Assembly: GCA_041392065.1 (NCBI GenBank)
Contig: JAWKMU010000002.1
Span: forward strand, 248,001-312,000
Direction: 5' to 3'
Length of the DNA: 64,000 bases
DNA from: CAJQLB01 sp041392065
GTDB lineage: Bacteria > Bacteroidota > Bacteroidia > Flavobacteriales > Flavobacteriaceae
The notes beneath the pieces were generated by a model. That model did not search any database. It worked only from the letters and a program-made list of their open reading frames with translations, and was not told where the DNA came from. Position 1 is the first letter of the stretch. Every line of letters begins with the position of its first letter. This document shows positions 56,862 through 64,000 of the stretch, one piece after another. Position numbers and translations under genes: made by a program.

Positions 56862-58514
56862 TTGCTAACTAAACTAACTATACAAAATTACGCCTTAATT
56901 GAAAATCTAAACGTAAGTTTCAATAACGGATTATCCATTATTACTGGCGAAACTGGAGCTGGTAAATCCATTTTATTAGGAGGTTTGTCATTAATTTTAG
57001 GCAAGCGAGCTGATTTAACTGTAATTAATGATGCTTCAAAAAAATGTATCGTTGAAGCTATTTTCGATATTGCTAATTACGATTTAAAAGAACTTTTTAA
57101 GGAACAAGACTTAGATTATGAACCTGAAACTATAATTAGACGAGAAATTTTGCCTTCTGGAAAATCACGTGCTTTTGTAAATGATTCTCCAGTAAATTTA
57201 AATGTACTCTCAATTTTAGGTGACCATTTAATAGATATTCATTCGCAGCATCAAACACTTGAGCTTACAAATAATGATTTTCAGTTTGATATTTTAGATG
57301 CCTTGTCAAAAAATCATAAAACTCTTTTAGAGTATAAGAATAATCTTTCTGAATTTAAAGCGATAACCAAGGATTTAGAAACCTTACATAAAAGAAAAAG
57401 CGAAGCTATTAAAGAGCATGATTACAATTCATTTTTGTTAAATGAATTGGTAGAAGCTCAAATAAAGAATGTAAATATTGAAGATTTAGAAGAAGAACAA
57501 GCAACATTAAGCAATGTTGAGTTTGTAACTGAAGAGATGAATCTTTCTAACCAATTATTAAATGAAGAACAGATTGGAATTTTACAAAACTTATCAGTCT
57601 TAAAATCCAGTTTTGCCAAACTTTCAGGAATATCTAAAACATACGAAGAGCTATATAGTAGAATAGTGAGCAGCCATATTGAATTGAGTGATTTACAATC
57701 AGAAATTGAAGGTTTGCAAGAAGGCTTGGAGCTTAACCCAGAACGTTTAGAAGAAGTGAATGCTAAGCTTCAAAGTATACATAATTTACTGCAAAAGCAT
57801 AATGCTGAAAGTATAGTTGAACTTTTATCTATCGAAAATGAATTAGACAATAAGGTTCAATCTTATGAAGCTATTGATGACGATATCAATAAAAAACAGA
57901 AAGAACTTAACTTACATACTAAAACACTTAATGAACTAGCAAATAGTATTCATGAAAACAGAAAAAAAGTAGTTCCTGAATTTATTAAACAAATGGAAGC
58001 TATTTTAAAAGATTTAGGAATGCCAAACGCTAAGTTTAAGATTGATTTACAGATGTCTGATCAGTTTTATTCCAATGGAAAAGACACTATTGAATTGTTA
58101 TTTAGTGCCAACAAAGGCAGTGATTTTTTATCATTAAAAAAGGCTGCTTCTGGTGGAGAGCTGTCAAGAATTATGTTGGCTATAAAATCTATTTTAACAA
58201 AATATATAAATCTGCCAACCATTATGTTTGATGAAATAGATACAGGCGTTTCAGGAGAAATATCAACTAAAATGGCAGAGATCATGCACCAAATGAGTAG
58301 ATCTATGCAAGTATTTTCCATAACGCATTTACCTCAAATTGCAGCAAAAGGCGATAACCATTTTAAAGTATATAAAGAAGATATTAATAATAAAACCACA
58401 ACGCATTTAGTGAAATTAAATCAAGATGAGCGTATAGTGGAAATTGCACAGATGCTAGGAGGGAAAAAAATCTCAACTTCTGCTATTGCTCATGCAAAGC
58501 AATTATTGAATTAA
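56862..58514 (+). CDS. recN: DNA repair protein RecN (TTG start)
   Basis: SMC-like ATPase for double-strand break repair. 550 residues: Walker A ITGETGAGKSILL near residue 30, central coiled coils (about 150-350), ABC signature SGGELSRIMLA, and Walker B IMFDEIDTGVSG. The only start fitting the family N-terminus (LTKLTIQNYALIENL) is TTG at 56862; no ATG precedes the domain in frame. Confidence 0.95.
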   Translation: MLTKLTIQNYALIENLNVSFNNGLSIITGETGAGKSILLGGLSLILGKRADLTVINDASKKCIVEAIFDIANYDLKELFKEQDLDYEPETIIRREILPSGKSRAFVNDSPVNLNVLSILGDHLIDIHSQHQTLELTNNDFQFDILDALSKNHKTLLEYKNNLSEFKAITKDLETLHKRKSEAIKEHDYNSFLLNELVEAQIKNVNIEDLEEEQATLSNVEFVTEEMNLSNQLLNEEQIGILQNLSVLKSSFAKLSGISKTYEELYSRIVSSHIELSDLQSEIEGLQEGLELNPERLEEVNAKLQSIHNLLQKHNAESIVELLSIENELDNKVQSYEAIDDDINKKQKELNLHTKTLNELANSIHENRKKVVPEFIKQMEAILKDLGMPNAKFKIDLQMSDQFYSNGKDTIELLFSANKGSDFLSLKKAASGGELSRIMLAIKSILTKYINLPTIMFDEIDTGVSGEISTKMAEIMHQMSRSMQVFSITHLPQIAAKGDNHFKVYKEDINNKTTTHLVKLNQDERIVEIAQMLGGKKISTSAIAHAKQLLN

Positions 58515-58561
58515 TAGTATCTTTGATAATTAAAATTAACTAACAACTAAATAAAATAACC

Positions 58562-59377
58562 ATGTCATACAATTTACTAAAAGGAAAAAGAGGAATTATA
58601 TTTGGAGCTTTAGACGCTAACTCAATTGCTTGGAAAACAGCTGAACGAGTTCACGAAGAAGGAGGTAAGTTTGTGCTAACAAATGCACCAATAGCAATGA
58701 GAATGGGACAAATTAATGAATTGGCTGAAAAAACAGGTTCACAAATAATTCCAGCAGATGCCACTTCAGAGGAAGATTTAAAAAACCTCGTAGAAAAATC
58801 CATGGAAATTTTAGGTGGAAAGTTAGACTTCGTTTTACATTCCATTGGAATGTCCATAAACGTTAGAAAAGGAAAACACTACACAGATCAGAATTACGAT
58901 TGGACTCAAAAAGGAACTGATGTTTCAGCAATGTCATTTCATAAAGTAATGCAAACGCTCTATAAAGCTGATGCCATGAACGAATGGGGAAGCATTGTTG
59001 CTCTCACTTATATGGCAGCACAACGTGTGTTTCCTGACTATAATGACATGGCAGATAATAAGGCTTATTTAGAGAGCATAGCTCGTAGTTTTGGTTACTT
59101 CTTTGGTCGCGATAAAAAAGTACGAGTCAATACCATATCTCAATCACCTACACCAACAACTGCTGGTCAAGGTGTAAAGGGATTTGACGGATTTATTGCT
59201 TACGCAGAAAAAATGTCTCCACTTGGTAACGCAACCGCATTGGACTGCGCTAATTATACGGTTACATTATTTAGTGATTTAACTAAGCGAGTTACTTTAC
59301 AAAATCTTTATAATGATGGAGGCTTTAGTAACATGGGAGTTAGTGATGCTGTGATGGAGCATTTTGTAAATGAATAA
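58562..59377 (+). CDS. fabI: Enoyl-[acyl-carrier-protein] reductase (NADH)
   Basis: Last reduction of each fatty-acid elongation round. 271-residue SDR protein: NAD loop with Ser-Ile-Ala-Trp (ALDANSIAWKTAERV), HSIG, and the catalytic Tyr-x6-Lys in DYNDMADNKAYLES. TISQSPTPTTAGQGVKGFDGF is a FabI hallmark region. TATCTTTG at 58518-58525 is a possible -7 box of its own promoter. Confidence 0.95.
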   Translation: MSYNLLKGKRGIIFGALDANSIAWKTAERVHEEGGKFVLTNAPIAMRMGQINELAEKTGSQIIPADATSEEDLKNLVEKSMEILGGKLDFVLHSIGMSINVRKGKHYTDQNYDWTQKGTDVSAMSFHKVMQTLYKADAMNEWGSIVALTYMAAQRVFPDYNDMADNKAYLESIARSFGYFFGRDKKVRVNTISQSPTPTTAGQGVKGFDGFIAYAEKMSPLGNATALDCANYTVTLFSDLTKRVTLQNLYNDGGFSNMGVSDAVMEHFVNE

Positions 59378-59445
59378 GCCAGCTTAGTTAATATTATTGG
59401 TTTTTTCAACGTAAAAACTAAACCATTCATTTTTTCATGTTAGCA

Positions 59446-59479
59446 ATTAATCGATATATTTGGCACATAATCGATTAAT
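59446..59479 (+). repeat. 10-base inverted repeat over a promoter
   Basis: ATTAATCGAT (59446-59455) and ATCGATTAAT (59470-59479), perfect arms 14 bases apart. A -7 box TATATTTG (59455-59462) lies between the arms, so a bound protein would control the T9SS protein gene downstream. Confidence 0.7.
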
Positions 59480-59562
59480 ATGCTAGCTATCATACTATTA
59501 TGATTTAATAGTATAAATTTAGGCTGTTAAAAACCTTATTAATCTTAATAAACACACCTATT

Positions 59563-61092
59563 ATGAAAAAAATTACTTTATTATTTATTTTATTAACTGC
59601 TTTTAGTTTCCAATCAAATGCTCAATTAACTGAGGATTTTGAGGGAGGTGTTGTACCACCAGCTGGTTGGGCACGTTTTATAGGAACTAATGGCTTAGGA
59701 ACTGCCCAAGATTGGATACTTGAAACAGCTGGAGTTAATTCAGGAGCCAATGCTACTCGCAGTAGATACGAGAATGTTACTGGTGGACTTGCTGAAGACT
59801 GGTTAGTAACAAGTCAAATTGACTTAACCTCTGTGACCAATTCTGAGCTTAGATTTTTTACAAGACAACAGTTTAATTCTAACTATGGTTCTCAGTTCGA
59901 AGTTAGAGTTTCTACCAATACTCAAACCACTCATGCCGATTTTAGTGCTACAGTGGCAACTTGGGATGAAACTACATTAAACGCAACTTATAATGTTTAT
60001 GAAGAAAAAGTTGTCGATTTAAGTGCTTATGATGGCTCAATGATTTACGTGGCTTTTGTACATATTAATGACGATGGAGACAGTTGGTATTTAGATGATA
60101 TTAGTGTGACTGCTGCTTCTTTATGTAGTGCACCTACAAGTTTAGATGCGACAAATATTACTACAAGCACAGCTGATATTAGTTGGGGTAGTGTTACCTT
60201 AGAAGTTGGAGGTTATGACTGGGTTGTTATGGCAGATGGTGACGATCCAGATGTTGATACACCTGTTGATAGCGGAACAACAGCAACTGGAATAACCATG
60301 GATACTGCTTCTGGTTTATCAGTATCTACAAGTTATGATCTTTATGTGAGAGCTATTTGTTCTGGAGGTCCTTCTTCTTGGAGCGCTACATATAATTTTT
60401 CAGTAGGTCCTGCTAATGACTTGGCTTGTAATGCTATTGATATAACTTCTATGGTTGGTACTCCGTCTACTGGTGGTGCGTACAATAACTTTGGAGCAGG
60501 TGTTGAGCCTAACGAACTAGCTGGATCTTGTTATACTTTTGGTGATGTAGGCGACCAATCAGTTTGGTTTACCTTTGCAACAGCTGGTGCTGAAGTTACT
60601 CTTACTACAAACTATACTGATGGTACAGCTACAGATACTCAATTAACTTTGTATTCGGCTACAGACTGTGGAGATTTAACTACATTTGCTGAAGTAGCTT
60701 GTAATGATGATATAGATGGAGGTAATTTTCTTTCTGAAATTGTTGTAACTTTAGCTGCAGGTACTTACTATGTGCGAGTGGATATTTGGGGAGCTAATCA
60801 GGAAGATACTTTTGATTTAGGTTATTTTGATCCTTCTTTATCAACATCAAGTATTGAAAACCAAGTTGCCTTATCTTATTTCCCTAACCCAGTGACTAAT
60901 AAATTAACTTTAAAAGCACAGCAAAACATCCAAAATGTTTCTGTGTTTAATATGTTAGGTCAAGAAGTAATGCGTACTGAAATGAATGTAGAAAGAGGAG
61001 AATTAAATATGTCTTCTTTACAAGCAGGTCCTTACTTTGTAAAAGTGAATATTAATGGTACAGTAGAAACTATTAAAATTCTTAAGAAGTAA
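59563..61092 (+). CDS. T9SS-secreted adhesin-like protein
   Basis: 509 residues: signal peptide (KKITLLFILLTAFSFQSNAQ), a choice-of-anchor-J/cleaved-adhesin domain (EDFEGGVVPPAGW ... DSWYLDDISV, about 24-185), and a fibronectin type III domain (CSAPTSLDATNITTSTADISW, about 187-285). Then come a pre-peptidase-like beta domain (VWFTFATAGAEVTLTT ... GTYYVRVDIWG) and a type A T9SS sorting domain (SYFPNPVTNKLTLKAQQN ... VETIKILKK). No catalytic motif was seen; a binding or adhesion role is likely. Flanked by a regulated-looking promoter and a terminator. Confidence 0.9.
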   Translation: MKKITLLFILLTAFSFQSNAQLTEDFEGGVVPPAGWARFIGTNGLGTAQDWILETAGVNSGANATRSRYENVTGGLAEDWLVTSQIDLTSVTNSELRFFTRQQFNSNYGSQFEVRVSTNTQTTHADFSATVATWDETTLNATYNVYEEKVVDLSAYDGSMIYVAFVHINDDGDSWYLDDISVTAASLCSAPTSLDATNITTSTADISWGSVTLEVGGYDWVVMADGDDPDVDTPVDSGTTATGITMDTASGLSVSTSYDLYVRAICSGGPSSWSATYNFSVGPANDLACNAIDITSMVGTPSTGGAYNNFGAGVEPNELAGSCYTFGDVGDQSVWFTFATAGAEVTLTTNYTDGTATDTQLTLYSATDCGDLTTFAEVACNDDIDGGNFLSEIVVTLAAGTYYVRVDIWGANQEDTFDLGYFDPSLSTSSIENQVALSYFPNPVTNKLTLKAQQNIQNVSVFNMLGQEVMRTEMNVERGELNMSSLQAGPYFVKVNINGTVETIKILKK

Positions 61093-61116
61093 CAAACTTT
61101 TTAAAAATATAAATCA

Positions 61117-61148
61117 AAAACCTCAAGACTTTGTTTTGAGGTTTTTTT
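61117..61148 (+). terminator. Terminator of the T9SS adhesin gene
   Basis: AAAACCTCAA / TTGAGGTTTT hairpin followed by more T, 25 bases past the stop. Confidence 0.9.
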
Positions 61149-61187
61149 ATGCCTTATTTTAGCTTGCTTTAATTACCTTTGTTTTGT

Positions 61188-62198
61188 ATGATAGCAAAGG
61201 ATATATCGTTTATTATTCCTGTGTTTAACAGACCAGAAGAAGTTAATGAACTTCTACAAAGTCTTGCTGTTTTAAATGGTAGTAAGGATTTTGAAGTTGT
61301 AATTGTTGAAGATGGCTCAGATATAAAATCTGATAAAATTGTTGATTCATATAAAAGCATTTTGAACATTGCTTACTTTTTCAAACCAAACTCTGGACCA
61401 GGGGATTCGAGGAATTTTGGGATGAAACATGCAAAAAGAACCTATTTTATTATTTTAGATTCTGATTGTGTTTTGCCAAAGCAATATCTTAATGAAGTAC
61501 TTGCAAGCATAAATAATAATTATGTAGATTGTTTTGGTGGCCCAGACACAGCACACAAATCTTTTACTAATATTCAAAAGGCTATTAATTTTGCGATGAC
61601 ATCGTTTATTTCAACAGGTGGAATTAGAGGGAAAAAGAATAGTGTAAATAAATTTCAGCCTAGGAGTTTTAATATGGGAATTTCTAAAGTAGCTTTTGAG
61701 GCAACTAATGGTTTCGGTAATATTCATCCTGGGGAAGATCCAGATTTATCAATTAGGTTAACAAAATTGGGATTTAAAACGTCATTATTCGAAAAGGCAT
61801 TTGTTTATCATAAAAGGAGAATTTCTTGGGGCAAATTTTATAAACAAGTATATAAATTTGGCATGGTTAGACCAATTTTAAATGTTTGGCATCCTGAAAC
61901 AAAAAGAATAACATATTGGTTTCCAAGTTTATTTTGTTTGGGTTTGCTGCTTGCTTTGTTATTGTTGTTGTTCAATCTAAAAATACCAGTAATGTTGTAT
62001 ATAGCCTATTTTCTTTTGGCATTCATTATAGCATTCTTTAAAACAAAAAATGTTTTGGTTGCATTTTTATCGTTGTACGCAATTTGCATTCAATTTTTAG
62101 GTTATGGACTTGGGTTCTTGAAATCTACAATTAAATTAACCAACTCAAAGGCGAATATAGAAGCACGTTTTCCACAATTATTTTTTAAATCGAGCTAA
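61188..62198 (+). CDS. Family 2 glycosyltransferase with C-terminal membrane helices
   Basis: 336 residues. The GT-A domain has DISFIIPVFNRPEEVNELLQ, VVIVEDGSD, SGPGDSRNFGMKHA, the metal-binding ILDSDCVLP, and NPGEDPDLSIRL-like HPGEDPDLSIR. Two to three transmembrane helices lie at 245-320. It transfers a sugar to a membrane or surface acceptor; the sugar is unknown. ATG 61188 is preferred over an in-frame TTG three codons earlier. Overlaps the YbbR gene by one base. Confidence 0.9.
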   Translation: MIAKDISFIIPVFNRPEEVNELLQSLAVLNGSKDFEVVIVEDGSDIKSDKIVDSYKSILNIAYFFKPNSGPGDSRNFGMKHAKRTYFIILDSDCVLPKQYLNEVLASINNNYVDCFGGPDTAHKSFTNIQKAINFAMTSFISTGGIRGKKNSVNKFQPRSFNMGISKVAFEATNGFGNIHPGEDPDLSIRLTKLGFKTSLFEKAFVYHKRRISWGKFYKQVYKFGMVRPILNVWHPETKRITYWFPSLFCLGLLLALLLLLFNLKIPVMLYIAYFLLAFIIAFFKTKNVLVAFLSLYAICIQFLGYGLGFLKSTIKLTNSKANIEARFPQLFFKSS

Positions 62199-63157
62199 TG
62201 CAAGTAATTAAAAAAAAGTTATCTAAGCTTTATAAAAGCAAAAAGGTAAATGTATTGATTGCTTTTACATTATTGGCTTTGTTGTTTTCGTTATTATCTA
62301 AACTATCTAAGGATTATACCAAGACCATTTCATTTAAAGTAGAAATGTTGAATGTTCCACAAGAACATATAATTTTAAAGGATTCACTCCATAAAATAAA
62401 CGTAACTCTAACTACTTATGGTTTTAATCTTTTGAAGTACTATTTTGTAAACCCTAAATTGCAGGTAGATTTCAATAATCTGAAAAAAACTTCAGATTAT
62501 TATTTATGGACAAAAAACAACGAGTTTCAAAACATTTCAAACCAGTTAAATACAAGCATTAAAATTAATGGTATAAGTCCAGACTCAATTAATTTTAGTT
62601 ATGATTCTTATTTTGGCAAATTAGTTCCAGTTGTTTTAACAAAAGATATAACCTTTGCTTCAGGTTTTGATATTGATGGTAGTTATATACTTGAACCAGA
62701 TTCTGTAAAAGTTATAGGAGCTAAAGCAGTTATAGATACCATTCTAAAAATAGAAACCATTGCTTTAAAGTTAGATGACGTTAATTCAGAAATTAATACT
62801 TCTATTAGTCTTAAAGAACCAAAAGGTAATTCTGAAATAAAATTATCCCAGAATAAAATAGCTGTAAAGGGAAAGGTTAAAAAATTTACCGAGGGCTCAT
62901 TTCTGGTTCCAGTTATGGTTACAAATTTACCTGAAAATGTAAACATTAAATATTTTCCTAAAGAAGTAGAAGTTATATTTTACACAAGTTTAGATTACTA
63001 TAAAACCATTTCTGCAAATAATTTTAGAGTTGAGTGCGATTATAGTATATTGAATGAGGTGAACAATAAATTAATTCCTAAAGTAGTTAAGCAACCAGAT
63101 AGTGTAAAAAACGTAAGATTAGAAGTAAAATCTATTGAATTTATTATACAACAATGA
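62198..63157 (+). CDS. YbbR-like domain protein
   Basis: 319 residues with one N-terminal membrane helix (VNVLIAFTLLALLFSLLSKL) and YbbR-type beta repeats facing the periplasm (GSYILEPDSVKVIGAKAVIDTI; VPVMVTNLPENVNIKYFPKEVEVIF). YbbR proteins are linked to cyclic-di-AMP cyclase in Firmicutes; the Bacteroidota role is unclear. The stop overlaps coaE by 4 bases (ATGA), a conserved flavobacterial order. Confidence 0.87.
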   Translation: MQVIKKKLSKLYKSKKVNVLIAFTLLALLFSLLSKLSKDYTKTISFKVEMLNVPQEHIILKDSLHKINVTLTTYGFNLLKYYFVNPKLQVDFNNLKKTSDYYLWTKNNEFQNISNQLNTSIKINGISPDSINFSYDSYFGKLVPVVLTKDITFASGFDIDGSYILEPDSVKVIGAKAVIDTILKIETIALKLDDVNSEINTSISLKEPKGNSEIKLSQNKIAVKGKVKKFTEGSFLVPVMVTNLPENVNIKYFPKEVEVIFYTSLDYYKTISANNFRVECDYSILNEVNNKLIPKVVKQPDSVKNVRLEVKSIEFIIQQ

Positions 63158-63753
63158 AGTCTGCTCCAAAAATAGTAGGATTAACAGGAGGTATTGGAAG
63201 TGGCAAAACTACTGTAGCTAACTTTTTTAAATCTTTAGATATTCCTATATATATTGCTGATATTGAGGCTAAAGCGTTAATGAAACGATCTAAAGTAATT
63301 AAACGTAAATTAATAAATCTGTTTGGTAATAAAGCTTATGTAGAAGACAAATTAAACAAACCGTTTATTGCCAATAAGATTTTTAATGACGAAGCTTTAC
63401 TTGAAAAAATGAACAATATTGTACACCCTAAAGTCGCTTCTCATTTTAAAAGATGGTTAAAAAAGCAAGATGCACCTTATGTGATAAAGGAAGCTGCTAT
63501 TTTATTTGAAAATAATACTTACAAGTCTTTAGATTTTGTAATCACTGTTATAGCGCCAGAAAAAGAAAGAATTAATCGTGTTATAGTTCGTGATAAATCC
63601 TCTGAAGAAAAAGTAAAGGCTATTATAAAAAATCAATGGAGTGATGCTAAAAAAGTAAAACTTTCAGATTTTGTAATAGAAAACATCGACTTGAAAAGCA
63701 CCAAAAAACAGGTTTTTAAAATTCACCAGAAAATCCTTAAAAAATGCCTGTAA
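63154..63753 (+). CDS. coaE: Dephospho-CoA kinase
   Basis: Final step of coenzyme A synthesis. 199 residues: P-loop GLTGGIGSGKTTVANFF near the start, DIEAKALM, the lid region VKEAAILFENN, and RVIVRDKSSEEKV. Coupled to the YbbR gene. Confidence 0.95.
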   Translation: MKSAPKIVGLTGGIGSGKTTVANFFKSLDIPIYIADIEAKALMKRSKVIKRKLINLFGNKAYVEDKLNKPFIANKIFNDEALLEKMNNIVHPKVASHFKRWLKKQDAPYVIKEAAILFENNTYKSLDFVITVIAPEKERINRVIVRDKSSEEKVKAIIKNQWSDAKKVKLSDFVIENIDLKSTKKQVFKIHQKILKKCL

Positions 63754-63830
63754 TACCTGAATTTTAACATTTTTGTTAAGGTAAGGTTAAATGGTATAAC
63801 AACTAAATGTTAAAATGTTAATTTTGAGCA

Positions 63831-64000
63831 ATGAGTAAGAAGTTATTTGTCTTGTTGGTTGTATTAAAGAGCTTGTCGTTAATAGGAATTATTTTTGTTC
63901 AAGCCTACCACATTAACAATACTGTAAAAAATGAAGAGGAGCAATTTACTTATAAAGTAAAGAGAGCTATTACCTATACATCGCAAAAAGTAGAAGAAGA
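63831..64000 (+). CDS. Sensor histidine kinase, N-terminal fragment
   Basis: The frame opens at ATG 63831 and continues past the window edge. The 56 visible residues show a membrane helix (LFVLLVVLKSLSLIGIIFVQAYH) and the start of an extracytoplasmic region rich in charged residues (NEEEQFTYKVKRAI). Flavobacteria usually have a two-component sensor kinase with this N-terminus after coaE, but no kinase motif lies inside the window. TAATTTTG at 63819-63826 is a likely -7 box, giving a very short leader. Confidence 0.65.
   Translation, partial: MSKKLFVLLVVLKSLSLIGIIFVQAYHINNTVKNEEEQFTYKVKRAITYTSQKVEE

Overview
The window is a chromosomal segment of a marine-type member of the Flavobacteriaceae (Bacteroidota). 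The evidence is the low GC content, a 16S rRNA ending in the Bacteroidota form GGAACACCTCC, promoters of the TTG-N19-21-TAnnTTTG type, genes without Shine-Dalgarno leaders, and family-typical genes: DUF4249 and TonB-receptor pair, T9SS C-terminal sorting domains, PorD/DUF4835, DUF6913, DUF6095 and the long GAPDH. The genus cannot be fixed by eye; the 16S looks close to the Olleya/Winogradskyella/Psychroserpens group.

Layout. 1-2993: the 3'-truncated (window-edge) gene of a secreted TolB-propeller/amidohydrolase fusion. 3126-6360: thrS-infC-rpmI-rplT translation operon on the minus strand, with infC starting at a rare ATA codon. 6505-11986: a complete rRNA operon (two tandem promoters, 16S, tRNA-Ile, tRNA-Ala, 23S, 5S, terminator) with visible precursor-processing stems. 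12073-19978: DinB-like protein, murQ and a DUF6095 protein, a TonB receptor/DUF4249 lipoprotein pair, monomeric isocitrate dehydrogenase, and a pentapeptide-repeat protein. 19979-20679: no gene, but a GC-richer, internally repetitive island ending in a strong terminator just before the pentapeptide gene. 20680-22101: rplS and trmD, separated by flavobacterial repeat DNA. 22243-24347: a small accessory block with an orphan 424-residue protein and a HEPN-motif protein bracketed by inverted GTTAGCAAC cores. 24483-28745: acetyltransferase, coiled-coil membrane protein, long GAPDH, DegP/HtrA protease.

29032-33060: dapF, an acetyltransferase, mltG, a DUF2279 protein and a lysozyme-like protein, a cell-wall cluster. 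33064-37161: RsmI-like methyltransferase, secreted PQQ-type sugar dehydrogenase, low-molecular-weight tyrosine phosphatase, dnaA. 37368-41332: thioesterase, IMPACT-family protein, HAD phosphatase, ribD, acetyltransferase, prmC. 41345-46958: lipoprotein beta-mannosidase, cutC, lipoprotein beta-hexosaminidase (glycan use). 47018-53431: ligA, membrane proteins, a 5'-nucleotidase split into two genes, DUF6913, dapA. 53538-59377: bamD, rpoZ, coaBC, porD, recN, fabI, a housekeeping run on the plus strand. 59563-61092: T9SS-secreted adhesin-like protein. 61188-64000: glycosyltransferase, YbbR protein, coaE and the start of a sensor kinase.

The least explained parts are the 19.98-20.68 kb island (candidate structured RNA or attenuating leader), the 22.2-24.4 kb accessory block, and several inverted repeats placed on promoters (28.9, 49.05 and 59.46 kb). 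No CRISPR array, prophage or insertion sequence was seen.
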